From the NCBI GenBank assembly GCA_965279085.1, contig OZ257149.1, positions 2,542,001 through 2,606,000 on the forward strand: a stretch of 64,000 nt of DNA. Direction: 5' to 3'. The notes under the pieces are model-generated. The model was not told the DNA's origin and ran no database searches. It saw only the letters and a program-made list of their open reading frames with translations. The DNA is from UBA7672 sp965279085. GTDB taxonomy: Bacteria > Pseudomonadota > Alphaproteobacteria > Caulobacterales > Hyphomonadaceae. Made by a program: the position numbers and the translations under genes. This document shows, piece after piece, positions 52,701-61,644 of the stretch (the first letter of the stretch is position 1; each line of letters begins with the position of its first letter).

Positions 52701-53228
52701 TCAGACCCGAATTTGATCGGACCGTCGTTCACGATGCCGGATGGGCGCGCGCGCGACCGCAAGGATCAGGTTCGCCGTGTCGATCGGCTTGCCGATGAAG
52801 GCGGTGATGCCTTCCACGTCCGCAAGCTGCTTGCGGGCGATGGTCATGTTCGCCGTGCAGATGATGACGGGCGTGTGCCTGTTAAGCATGCAGTTGCGGA
52901 TCTGCTGCGCCACGACCAGTCCGTTCACTTCCGGCATGACGAGGTCCAGCACCACGACGTCGTAGTGACGCATGTCGAGCCGGCGCAGCGCCTCGGCGCC
53001 AGACCCGCAGGTTTCCACGTCATGGCCTACGCTGGTGAGAATGGTGTTGAGAATGTCGAGGTGGCGGTCGTTATCATCCACCACCAATACGTCGCGCGCG
53101 GCGGCGACACAGATCCAGTCCGATGCTGCTTGCGAGCCGGCGGAAGCGTCAGTCGAAGAGGAAATGGGTTCGGGCGCGGCTCGGGAAGAGTCGTTCTGCC
53201 TATCCCTAGGGAGCGGTGGCGTATCCAT
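52701..53228 (-). CDS. Single-domain response regulator
   Basis: This 175-residue protein is a receiver with an N-terminal disordered tail of about 45 residues. The receiver shows DVLVVDDNDRHLDILN, the phospho-Asp in VVVLDLVMPEVNG, TAN and the Lys in FIGKPID. There is no output domain, so it likely works in a phosphorelay, perhaps with the hybrid kinase whose gene starts 69 bases downstream. I start at 53228; the frame extends to 53258. Confidence 0.9.
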   Translation of the reverse strand: MDTPPLPRDRQNDSSRAAPEPISSSTDASAGSQAASDWICVAAARDVLVVDDNDRHLDILNTILTSVGHDVETCGSGAEALRRLDMRHYDVVVLDLVMPEVNGLVVAQQIRNCMLNRHTPVIICTANMTIARKQLADVEGITAFIGKPIDTANLILAVARAPIRHRERRSDQIRV

Positions 53229-53373
53229 CGCCGCCTGCCCTCTCACCCAACAATTCAACCCAACAGGGAATCACTAGCACATATGTGCCGCTGGCATGAT
53301 TAACCTTTGAGGGCCCGTTGCCAACAGCCTCTGCCAGTCATCTGGCGCTTTTTTCGAGAAAGAAAAGCCGACG

Positions 53374-53391
53374 CCCGGGGGTTATCCCGGG
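53374..53391 (-). terminator. Possible terminator downstream of argG
   Basis: CCCGGG (53374-53379) and CCCGGG (53386-53391) pair as a 6-bp hairpin. On the minus strand it is followed at a distance by TTTTCTTTCT. The spacing from stem to U-tract is longer than ideal. Confidence 0.4.
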
Positions 53392-53414
53392 TCTCTGGCC
53401 ATTCGCCTGGCGCG

Positions 53415-54644
<1,230 letters not shown>

Positions 54645-54793
54645 GGGCAAAACTCCCGGAAAGATGGCGCGCTTATAGCCCCGGCGCGCCGCGCTGCAAG
54701 CGATCCCTGCGGCAGGATGTGGAAGGCCCGGCCGCCCGTGCTAGGTTATCCGGGAGCGGCGGGTATCCCGCCCAAATCGTTGGGGAGATCGCA

Positions 54794-55702
54794 ATGACCT
54801 TCGCCGCCGCCACCGCCCGGTTTGTGCGCAATACGATCGCCGCCGCTGTCGCCGCCTTCGCGCTGCTCGGGGCGACCGCCCCGGCTTCGGCGCAGCCTGC
54901 CCTTTGGGTGGTGAAGGATGCGGACTCGACCATCTACCTGCTCGGCACGGTCCACCTGCTCAAGCCCGAAACGAAATGGCATTCGGAGAAGCTCGACAAG
55001 GCGCTCGCCGACGCGAAGGAGCTGTGGCTCGAACTGCCGACCACCAATGCCGAGGCGCTTCAGGGCGAGATGATGCAGCTGGTCGCGCGCTATGGCCTCT
55101 CGCCCGCCCTGCCGCTGTCGAAGGATCTCACGCCCGCAGAGATGAAGACGCTCGACGAGGCCGCGAAACTGGCTGGCCTTACCAGCTCCCAGATCAACGT
55201 CTTCCGACCGTGGTTTGCGGCCCTCACCATCTCCACCGCCGCCATGACGCGCGCGGGCTATGACCCTGCCTCCGGCGTCGACAGCAAGATCGAGGCGATG
55301 TTCCGCGCCCGCGAGATCACGCCCAAGGGACTCGAGACAGCCGAGGAGCAGATCAAGGTCTTCGCCGGCATGAACCGCGAGCAGGAGCTCGAATATCTGC
55401 GCGAGACGATGGAAGAGTATGAGGATGCGCCCGTCGAACTCGACAGGATGGTGACGCAATGGGCTTCCGCCGACATCGCCGGCATGGAGCAGATGTTCGT
55501 CACCGAGATGAAGGCGGAAGAGCCGGACCTCTACGCCGCCCTGCTCGTGAATCGCAACGCCAACTGGGTGGTGAAGATCGAGGAGATGCTGAAGGGCTCC
55601 GGCACGATCTTCATCGCCGTGGGCGCCGGGCATCTGATAGGCCCGGACAGCGTGCTGGCGATGCTCAAGGCGAAGGGCGTCGGGTCGGAGCGGGTTCAGT
55701 AG
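54794..55702 (+). CDS. TraB/GumN-family protein
   Basis: The 302 residues have an exported N terminus (membrane-type segment FALLGATAPASAQ) and the TraB/GumN fold: IYLLGTVHLLKPETKWHSEK (the GTVH motif), ELWLELPTTN, and GTIFIAVGAGHLIGPDSVLA (the GxGHL motif near the end). These motifs suggest a metalloprotease-like fold, as in haem-processing or TIKI proteins. The role in bacteria is unknown. ATG 54794 has GGGGAG. A palindromic element follows. Confidence 0.87.
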   Translation: MTFAAATARFVRNTIAAAVAAFALLGATAPASAQPALWVVKDADSTIYLLGTVHLLKPETKWHSEKLDKALADAKELWLELPTTNAEALQGEMMQLVARYGLSPALPLSKDLTPAEMKTLDEAAKLAGLTSSQINVFRPWFAALTISTAAMTRAGYDPASGVDSKIEAMFRAREITPKGLETAEEQIKVFAGMNREQELEYLRETMEEYEDAPVELDRMVTQWASADIAGMEQMFVTEMKAEEPDLYAALLVNRNANWVVKIEEMLKGSGTIFIAVGAGHLIGPDSVLAMLKAKGVGSERVQ

Positions 55703-55706
55703 TCCT

Positions 55707-55799
55707 CTGGACCGCCGGGCCCCCGCCCGGCAAATCGGTACAGCATCGGGGATGTTCGCTGCTTCGCAGCGATTGCCGGGCGGGGGCCCGGCGGTCCAG
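55707..55799. repeat. Palindromic REP-like element
   Basis: A perfect 27-bp inverted repeat (55707-55733 and 55773-55799) encloses a loop with a CGCTGC/GCAGCG hairpin. The arms carry GGACCGCCGGGC at their outer ends. A half copy with one mismatch in 23 bases is at 63525-63547. It lies between two convergent genes. Confidence 0.85.
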
Positions 55800-55800
55800 A

Positions 55801-56484
55801 TCAAACCTCAGCCCACTTCCGCAGCAGGTTGTGATAGACGGCCGTGAGGCCCAGCACGGCCTCGTGCTTGTCGCCCAGTTCCTTGCGCGTGCTTATGATC
55901 GACTGATCGAGATTGTAGAGCAGCGCCCGTCCGCCGTCGTCCTTCACCATCGACTGGATCCAGAAGAACGACGCCCAGCGCGAGCCGCGCGTGATCTCTT
56001 CCACGCGGTGCAAGCTGGTCGCCGGATAGAGCACCATGTCGCCGGCCGCGAACTTCACGCTCTGCGAGCCATACGTGTCCTCGATCACCAGTTCGCCGCC
56101 ATCATACTCGGCGGGGTCGGTGAGGAAGAGCGTCGCCGAAAGATCAGTCCGCACGCGGATATTCGGGCCCGCGATGAAGCGGATAGCATTGTCGACATGC
56201 GCGCCGAACTTCATGCCGACATCATAGCGGTTGAACAGTGGCGGAAACACGCGGAACGGAACGGCCGCCGAATTGAAACCCTGCGACCGCGCGAGCGCAC
56301 GCAGCACGATCTCGCCCAGCGCCCTCGCCTGCGGGGCGTCTTCCGGCACCTGAAGGTTGTGCTTGGCCAGCGCCGACTGGGCGCCGGCGGTGATCTTGCC
56401 ATCCACCCATTGCGTGCCTTCGAGGACAGAGCGGCAGTGCGCCACTTCCTCTTTCGTCAGCACGTTCTCGACCTTCACCAGCAT
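55801..56484 (-). CDS. piuC: Fe2+-dependent dioxygenase PiuC (PKHD hydroxylase)
   Basis: This 227-residue protein matches PiuC/YbiX: the iron ligands in FGAHVDNAIR (H-x-D) and the distal His in SLHRVEEITRGSRW, with Arg for 2-oxoglutarate. PiuC genes commonly sit with catecholate-siderophore receptor genes, as here just downstream of the receptor at 56573. It is thought to act in siderophore iron release or uptake, but this is not settled. Its end overlaps no other gene. Confidence 0.92.
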   Translation of the reverse strand: MLVKVENVLTKEEVAHCRSVLEGTQWVDGKITAGAQSALAKHNLQVPEDAPQARALGEIVLRALARSQGFNSAAVPFRVFPPLFNRYDVGMKFGAHVDNAIRFIAGPNIRVRTDLSATLFLTDPAEYDGGELVIEDTYGSQSVKFAAGDMVLYPATSLHRVEEITRGSRWASFFWIQSMVKDDGGRALLYNLDQSIISTRKELGDKHEAVLGLTAVYHNLLRKWAEV

Positions 56485-56509
56485 GGGCCGTTCCTATCAG
56501 CCGCCACTA

Positions 56510-56543
56510 CAAAAAAGAAGGGACGGACCGTGAGGCCCGTCCC
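56510..56543 (-). terminator. Rho-independent terminator between the receptor and piuC
   Basis: GGGACGG (56520-56526) and CCGTCCC (56537-56543) form a 7-bp stem. On the minus strand it is followed by CTTCTTTTTTGT. It lies after the receptor stop, so piuC may be expressed partly by readthrough or its own promoter. Confidence 0.8.
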
Positions 56544-56572
56544 GTTCAGTAAGGCGTGGTTCTTGGGGAGGA

Positions 56573-58960
56573 TTAGTAGACCACGCCGAGGGTTGCCATG
56601 ATGGTGCGGCCCTGGCCCGGCGTCACGCGGTTGCCGTGGATCTGGGCGAAGTAGAGTTCATCCGAAAGGTTGTACGCGTTGAGCGAGACGCGGAAGCGAT
56701 CCCAGCCGTAGGACACATAGCCGTCGATCGTCGTGTAGGACGGGACGGACGCGGTGTTGCCGGCGTTGAGATAGACCCTGCCCTGGTAAGTAAGGCCGCC
56801 GCCAACCTCGAGACCGGCAAGGCCGCCGGTGAAGTTGTAGGTGGTCCACAGGCTGGCGCCCGTCTCCGGCGTGAACTGCACGACGTTGCCGATATTGGGG
56901 CTGTCACAGACCGTGCGCGGCGCGACCGGCGTGCAGACGCCTCCGCCCGGAAGGACCGTGCCCGCGGCCACCGGCGTGGAGTCGGTGATCTCCGTGTCCA
57001 GCCATGTGGCGTTTGCGTTGACCGACCATTCGTCGGTGATCATCCCGGCAATGCCGATCTCGACGCCGGTGATTTCAAGCGCGTCGCCCGATCCGACCAG
57101 AAGCGCGCCGGTCGTTGCGTCCTCGAACTTTGCATTGTCCTTCTTGGTCTGGAAAACAGCGCCCTGAAGCTGGAAGCGATCATCGAACAGGCCGATGCGG
57201 CCGCCGATCTCGATGTTGGTGTTTTCTTCCGGCTCGAGATCCTTGTTGGAAAGCGTCTGGCTCGCGCCCGGATTGGCGATGGTGTCGCCATTGTTGGTCG
57301 AGGCGCCTTGCGGCTTCGCCGACTGGGTGAAGTTCACATACCATTGCTGGTTCGCAGCGGGCTCCCAGATCACGCCGACCTGCGGCGTGACGAAGTCGCT
57401 GTTGGACGAGACCGGCGTGTAGCAGGTCGCCGGCACGGCGGGGATCGCCACGTTGTTGCAGGTCGCAGGCAGCGCCGTGACGAACGTCGTCGTATTCTGA
57501 TCGACCTCGTACGCGCCCCAGCGAAGGCCGCCGACGAACGACCATTCGTCGGTGAGCCAAAGGCGTTCGTTGGCGAACACCGAGACATCGCGCGTGGTGG
57601 TGTCACGGATGTTCGATTTCGTGAAGTTGGTCGGCACGCCGTCCGTCAGAACCGGGTTGAGCAGGTCGAAGTTAGCGCGCGTTCCACCGTACTGGTACTG
57701 GTTGCGGTCATTGTGCTGCCAGGTGACGTCAGTTCCGACCAGAAGCTCGCTGCGCAGGCCGAAGAGCGGCGCGGTGATCGAGGCGGCGGTGATGTTCTGC
57801 ACGCCCTGCGTATCCTGATCCCACGGGCCGGGGCCGCCGGGCGTTCCCACAGGCACGGTGGCCGGGTTGCCGTCGGTCAGGTTGGTGACGCAGACGCCCG
57901 AGCAACCCACCGGCGTGAAGCGCGCAAAGCGCTGATAATAGCCCCAGCGGGTGTCGCTGGTCAGCGTCAGCCAGTCATTCGCCTCGTGACGCAGGCGAAC
58001 GGTGATGGTGTCGACCGTCGTTTCATCGACGTCGGCGCGATAGCCGTAGAAGTTGGACGAACGTACGCCGAAATCCGTGACCGGACGGCCGACATTGTTC
58101 ACGGTGACGACCGGAATGCCGTAGTCGGTGAGCTTCTCTTCGTCCTGGTGCAGGTAGGCGATAGTCACGGTCGTCGGGCTGTCGAGACCAAAGGCGAAGG
58201 ACGGCGCCACGCCCCAGCGATCCGAATAGATGTGGTCGCGGCCGGTGTTCTCGTTGTGGTGCGCCATCACGGCGATGCGCGCCGCCATGCCATCGCCGAT
58301 GTTCTGGTTCCAGTCGGCGGTCAGGCGCGCATAGCCCGCATCGCCCGCAGACAGGTTGACCGAACCCGACGTGTCAGCGAACGGGGTTTTCGACGAGGTG
58401 TTGATGCCGCCGCCAGCCGCGCCGCGGCCGAAGGCCGATGCGGACGGGCCCTTGAACACTTCGACCTGGCCATAGTTGAACGAGTCGCGCGTGTAGACGC
58501 CGAAGTCGCGCAGGCCGTCGGTGAAGATGTCGTTCTTGGCCGACAGGCCGCGGATGAAGAACTGGTCGCCGCTCATGACGCCGCCTTCACCGATCTGCGT
58601 GGTGATGCCCGGCACATTGCGCAGCGCCTGCTCGAGCGAGGCGACGCCCTGCTCCTGCAGCGTCTCTTCCGAGATGACGTTCACGACCTGCGGCGCGTCC
58701 TCGACGTTGACGGTCGCGACCGAAGACTGGACGCGGCGGCCGAGCACATAGACGCGGTCACGCTCTTCATTGGTCGTGGCGGCCCTGCCGCCAGCCTGCG
58801 GCTCGTCATCGTCAGCGGCAGGCGCAGCATCCACGGCTTCCGGCGCTGATTGCGCGTGGGCCGGCAGGATGCTGGCCGCCGCAATGACCAGCGCGAGCGC
58901 CGCGCCCGTGCGCAGCTTCTTCAGACCGGACACCTGACCGGCGGCGAGTTCGACAGACAT
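56573..58960 (-). CDS. TonB-dependent catecholate siderophore receptor (Fiu/CirA-like)
   Basis: The 795 residues have a signal region (residues ~15-36, ending PAHAQ), a plug (SLEQALRNVPGITTQIGEGG, FFIRGLSAKNDIFTDGLRDF, GQVEVFKGPSASAFGRGAAG) and a 22-strand barrel. The 'plug' wording and the neighbour piuC are typical of Fiu-type catecholate receptors. A Fur-like box lies 25 bases upstream of its start. The C terminus is ATLGVVY, with an aromatic residue as expected for barrels. Confidence 0.92.
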   Translation of the reverse strand: MSVELAAGQVSGLKKLRTGAALALVIAAASILPAHAQSAPEAVDAAPAADDDEPQAGGRAATTNEERDRVYVLGRRVQSSVATVNVEDAPQVVNVISEETLQEQGVASLEQALRNVPGITTQIGEGGVMSGDQFFIRGLSAKNDIFTDGLRDFGVYTRDSFNYGQVEVFKGPSASAFGRGAAGGGINTSSKTPFADTSGSVNLSAGDAGYARLTADWNQNIGDGMAARIAVMAHHNENTGRDHIYSDRWGVAPSFAFGLDSPTTVTIAYLHQDEEKLTDYGIPVVTVNNVGRPVTDFGVRSSNFYGYRADVDETTVDTITVRLRHEANDWLTLTSDTRWGYYQRFARFTPVGCSGVCVTNLTDGNPATVPVGTPGGPGPWDQDTQGVQNITAASITAPLFGLRSELLVGTDVTWQHNDRNQYQYGGTRANFDLLNPVLTDGVPTNFTKSNIRDTTTRDVSVFANERLWLTDEWSFVGGLRWGAYEVDQNTTTFVTALPATCNNVAIPAVPATCYTPVSSNSDFVTPQVGVIWEPAANQQWYVNFTQSAKPQGASTNNGDTIANPGASQTLSNKDLEPEENTNIEIGGRIGLFDDRFQLQGAVFQTKKDNAKFEDATTGALLVGSGDALEITGVEIGIAGMITDEWSVNANATWLDTEITDSTPVAAGTVLPGGGVCTPVAPRTVCDSPNIGNVVQFTPETGASLWTTYNFTGGLAGLEVGGGLTYQGRVYLNAGNTASVPSYTTIDGYVSYGWDRFRVSLNAYNLSDELYFAQIHGNRVTPGQGRTIMATLGVVY

Positions 58961-58984
58961 TCCACTTCCCCGACTATTGCCACA

Positions 58985-59005
58985 TGCAATTGAGAACGAT
59001 TTGCA
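58985..59005 (-). promoter_or_regulatory. Fur-like box upstream of the siderophore receptor
   Basis: The 21-bp site at 58985-59005 reads TGCAA...TTGCA at the ends with TGAGAACGAT between, an imperfect palindrome like alphaproteobacterial Fur sites. It lies 25 bases before the receptor start. A second dyad, GATTGC/GCAATC (59036-59041 and 59051-59056), lies further upstream. Iron repression of the receptor is the likely role. Confidence 0.65.
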
Positions 59006-59124
59006 AGAGCGGGTCGTCTAGGCTGCGGTAAATGCGATTGCAAGTGCGTCGCAATCAGAATCTTCGCAAAATGTATCGCGTGGCTGCGGAGCACCGGTCT
59101 CGCGGCCCAGGCGATTGATCGGAC

Positions 59125-59159
59125 ACAAAAAAGCGCCGGCCTCTTGGAGAGACCGGCGC
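59125..59159 (-). terminator. Rho-independent terminator of the 42-residue membrane protein gene
   Basis: GCGCCGG (59133-59139) pairs with CCGGCGC (59153-59159), extended by CTCT/AGAG inside. On the minus strand a run of T (complement of 59126-59132) follows directly. It separates the small gene from the receptor upstream region. Confidence 0.9.
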
Positions 59160-59303
59160 GCAGGAAGCGTCAGAACGATTGGGGAGGAGAGAGATCGTCC
59201 CGCGCGTGACGCCTTGCGGCGTCGAGAAAGAGGGCGGGAAGCGGCACCGTAGAGGCTTTTGGGGGAGGAGGATCAGCCCCCGGCGGCCAGCTTCCCGATT
59301 TCG

Positions 59304-59432
59304 TCAGATCAGACGGGCGCCGCCGTCCAGCAGATAGAAGAAGAAGCCGGTACCCATCAGGGAAACCGGGATGGCGATCAGCAGCGCGAGGAGTTCCTGG
59401 CGGGCTTCGGCGGATTTGGGGAGGAAGGTCAT
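59304..59432 (-). CDS. 42-residue single-span membrane protein
   Basis: ATG 59432 opens 42 codons: MTFLPKSAEARQELLALLIA, then IPVSLMGTGFFFYLLDGGAR and LI. One membrane helix spans residues ~13-35 after a polar N terminus. GGAG lies about 8 bases upstream, and a terminator follows 145 bases downstream. A dyad operator is 117 bases upstream of the start. It is too short for common gene finders but has the marks of a real gene. No family recognised. Confidence 0.65.
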   Translation of the reverse strand: MTFLPKSAEARQELLALLIAIPVSLMGTGFFFYLLDGGARLI

Positions 59433-59548
59433 GTGCAGCTCCGTTTGTTTCCGGGGTCTCTAGCGGCCCCTGGGGGAAGGTTTGGCTCGGCGGGTTTGTT
59501 TGTTTCCCGTCCATGCATCGAGATATAGACCAGCTCTAAGCGGAATGC

Positions 59549-59574
59549 AATGAACAAAACTCTAAACGTTCATT
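59549..59574. promoter_or_regulatory. Inverted-repeat operator for the small membrane gene
   Basis: AATGAAC (59549-59555) and GTTCATT (59568-59574) form a perfect 7-bp inverted repeat. The right arm is part of TAAACGTTCA (59563-59572), close to TGAACGTTCA at 60312-60321 beside the TetR gene start. This suggests one regulator, probably the TetR protein between them. Confidence 0.6.
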
Positions 59575-59679
59575 ATTTCTGCTGCAGACGCGATCACGCG
59601 ATCGCGATTTCATGCTGCATCTGCTAACAGATGCGGCCCTAAAGAGTCGTTAAAAGGAGATCACGGCTGAGCGAGCAGC

Positions 59680-60288
59680 CTAACGCCGCGCGGAAAGTCC
59701 CGTGAAAATAAGGCTCAGGACGCCTTCGAGTTCCGGACGCAGGGCGTCCAGCTGTTCAGTCGTCCACAGCTGCGGGATCCGGAACTTCAGCATCGCGCAC
59801 TGAACCAGGTCAGCCGTGATCGTGAGATCGGTCGGCAGCGCAAAATCCCCGGATGCACGGCCCTCATCGAGAATACGCTCGATCTGCATACGCTCCTGGG
59901 CCCGCTCTTCGGCCAGGTATTCAGGCCGCTCCCGGCCCATGATCTCAGCCAGCTCCATCAGCTTCGGATGCTGTTCGAAGACCCGGAAGGTCCGCTCCAG
60001 ACGCGTGACGAAAAAGTCTTGCATTTTCCGGGTCGCGGAGCGCGCCGCGTCGCGAATGATGTCCTCGTAGGCCGCCCGCGAGGCATTGCCGAACTCGCGG
60101 GTCATCGCCTCGGCAATGTCGATCTTGGAGGGATAGAAACGATAGATATTCCCGGCCGACATTCCACAGTCGGCGGCGATCTCCGACATCGTGGTCTTGT
60201 TGTATCCATAGTGCAGGATACGGTCAGCAGCCGCCTTTAGGATGGCTTCGCGGGGATCGGCCTTGTCGGTCGTCGTTGTTGAAGTCAT
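59680..60288 (-). CDS. TetR-family transcriptional regulator
   Basis: The 202-residue regulator has the TetR helix-turn-helix (AILKAAADRILHYGYNKTTM, then SEIAADCGMSAGNIYRFYPS) and a long helical ligand domain. It lies between the small membrane gene and gpsA. A matching palindrome is found on both sides (59563 and 60312), the second only 24 bases from its start, so autoregulation is likely. The ligand is unknown. Confidence 0.92.
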   Translation of the reverse strand: MTSTTTTDKADPREAILKAAADRILHYGYNKTTMSEIAADCGMSAGNIYRFYPSKIDIAEAMTREFGNASRAAYEDIIRDAARSATRKMQDFFVTRLERTFRVFEQHPKLMELAEIMGRERPEYLAEERAQERMQIERILDEGRASGDFALPTDLTITADLVQCAMLKFRIPQLWTTEQLDALRPELEGVLSLIFTGLSARR

Positions 60289-60311
60289 GTGCTGAATGTA
60301 TTCCGGAACGC

Positions 60312-60321
60312 TGAACGTTCA
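60312..60321. promoter_or_regulatory. TGAACGTTCA palindrome between TetR and gpsA
   Basis: The perfect palindrome TGAACGTTCA lies 24 bases from the TetR start and ends one base before the proposed gpsA ATG (60322). It resembles the TAAACGTTCA arm at 59563. If the TetR protein binds here, gpsA would also be controlled, or its true start is further downstream. Confidence 0.55.
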
Positions 60322-61359
60322 ATGAAATCTTCAGTCGATATAGCGCGAACGGAAACGGTTTTCCAGCGGGTCGGTGTCGCAGGCGCCGGCGCATGGGGCG
60401 CGGCGCTCGCGATTTGCGCGCTCGCAGCCGGCCGCGACGTGAAGATCTGGGCCCGCGAGCCGGAAGTCGCCGATGCGCTGACCACGGGCCAGGGCAATCC
60501 GCTCTTTCTTCCCAACACGCCGATCCCTGCGATCCCATCCTCGACCGACATCGCGCATCTTGCGGATTGCGACGCCATCCTGCTCGTCGCGCCGGCGCAG
60601 CACCTGCGCGCCACGCTGAAAGCGCTCGCCCCTCACCTGAAGCCCGGCACGCCCGTGGCGCTCTGCTCGAAAGGCATCGAGCGCGGCACGCTGAAACTCA
60701 TGACCGACGTGCTGGCCGAGGAAGCGCCGAACGCCTCGCCCGCCGTTCTCTCCGGTCCATCGTTTGCCATCGATGTCGCGCGCGGCCTTCCCACCGCCGT
60801 CACCCTCGCCTGCCCCGACCGCGCGATGGGCGACGCCTGGATGCGCTCCATCGGCCGCCCGCATTTCCGCACCTACTGGACCGACGACCTTGTCGGCGCC
60901 GAGGCAGGCGGCGCGATCAAGAACGTGCTCGCGATCGCCTGCGGCGTCTGCGAGGGCATGGGCCTCGGCCGTTCCGCCCACGCCGCCCTCATCGCGCGCG
61001 GCTTCGCGGAGATGACGCGGTTGGGCGTGAAGCTCGGCGGCCGTGCCGAAACGCTCGCCGGCCTCTGCGGCCTCGGCGATCTCGTCCTCACCTGCTCCTC
61101 GCCCCAGTCGCGCAACATGAGTTTCGGCATGGAGCTGGGCCGCGGAAAACCCGCTGCTGAAATTCTTGCGTCACGCACGTCGGTTACCGAGGGCGCGGAA
61201 ACCGCCCCCGCCGTCGTCGCGCTGGCGAAGAAACTCGGCGTCGATCTGCCGATCTGCGAAGTGATCCTCGAAGTGATCGAAGGCCGCCTGGATGCACGCT
61301 CGGCCGTGGATCGCCTGCTCAATCGCCCCCAGAAACCTGAAAACCAGGAAGAACAATAG
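60322..61359 (+). CDS. gpsA: NAD(P)-dependent glycerol-3-phosphate dehydrogenase
   Basis: GpsA reduces dihydroxyacetone phosphate to glycerol-3-phosphate for phospholipid synthesis. The 345 residues show the Rossmann motif VGVAGAGAWGAALAICALAA, then SKGIERGTLKLMTDVLAEEA, SGPSFAIDVARGLPT, the catalytic Lys in GGAIKNVLAIACGVCEGMGL and GLCGLGDLVLTCSSPQSRN. I choose ATG 60322; ATG 60289 is possible, but neither has a good ribosome site, so an internal or leaderless start is open. It is followed without a gap by yciI. Confidence 0.95.
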   Translation: MKSSVDIARTETVFQRVGVAGAGAWGAALAICALAAGRDVKIWAREPEVADALTTGQGNPLFLPNTPIPAIPSSTDIAHLADCDAILLVAPAQHLRATLKALAPHLKPGTPVALCSKGIERGTLKLMTDVLAEEAPNASPAVLSGPSFAIDVARGLPTAVTLACPDRAMGDAWMRSIGRPHFRTYWTDDLVGAEAGGAIKNVLAIACGVCEGMGLGRSAHAALIARGFAEMTRLGVKLGGRAETLAGLCGLGDLVLTCSSPQSRNMSFGMELGRGKPAAEILASRTSVTEGAETAPAVVALAKKLGVDLPICEVILEVIEGRLDARSAVDRLLNRPQKPENQEEQ

Positions 61360-61644
61360 ATGCCGCTCTTCGTCCTCTATGGCGTCGACAAGCCCGGCGG
61401 CGTCGAGCTCCGCAAGGCGACACGCCAGACCCATCTCGACTGGATCGAGAGTCTGAAGCCGCGCGTGAAGATCGCCGGCCCGATGTTCGGCGACGACGGC
61501 GCAACGCCCGTCGGTTCCGTGATGGCGATAGAGGCCGATAGCCTCGAAGCCGCGAAGGCCGAGTTCGCGCGCGACCCCTACGCTGCCGCCGGCCTCTGGG
61601 CCTCGACAACGATCCGCCAGTTCAACTGGGTCGTGAAGCAGTGA
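61360..61644 (+). CDS. YciI-family protein
   Basis: This 94-residue protein has the YciI fold: MPLFVLYGVDKPGGVELRKA, then RQTHLDWIESLKPRVKIAGP and DPYAAAGLWASTTIRQFNW. It may be a small dehalogenase-like or muconolactone-isomerase-like enzyme; the family's function is not known. Its ATG follows the gpsA TAG directly, and its stop overlaps the GTG of the next gene (GTGA), so the three genes are one operon. Confidence 0.88.
   Translation: MPLFVLYGVDKPGGVELRKATRQTHLDWIESLKPRVKIAGPMFGDDGATPVGSVMAIEADSLEAAKAEFARDPYAAAGLWASTTIRQFNWVVKQ

Noticed and set aside
56636..58849. 737-codon open frame antisense to the siderophore receptor
   Set aside because: Shadow of a well-recognised receptor gene, with no domain or ribosome site.
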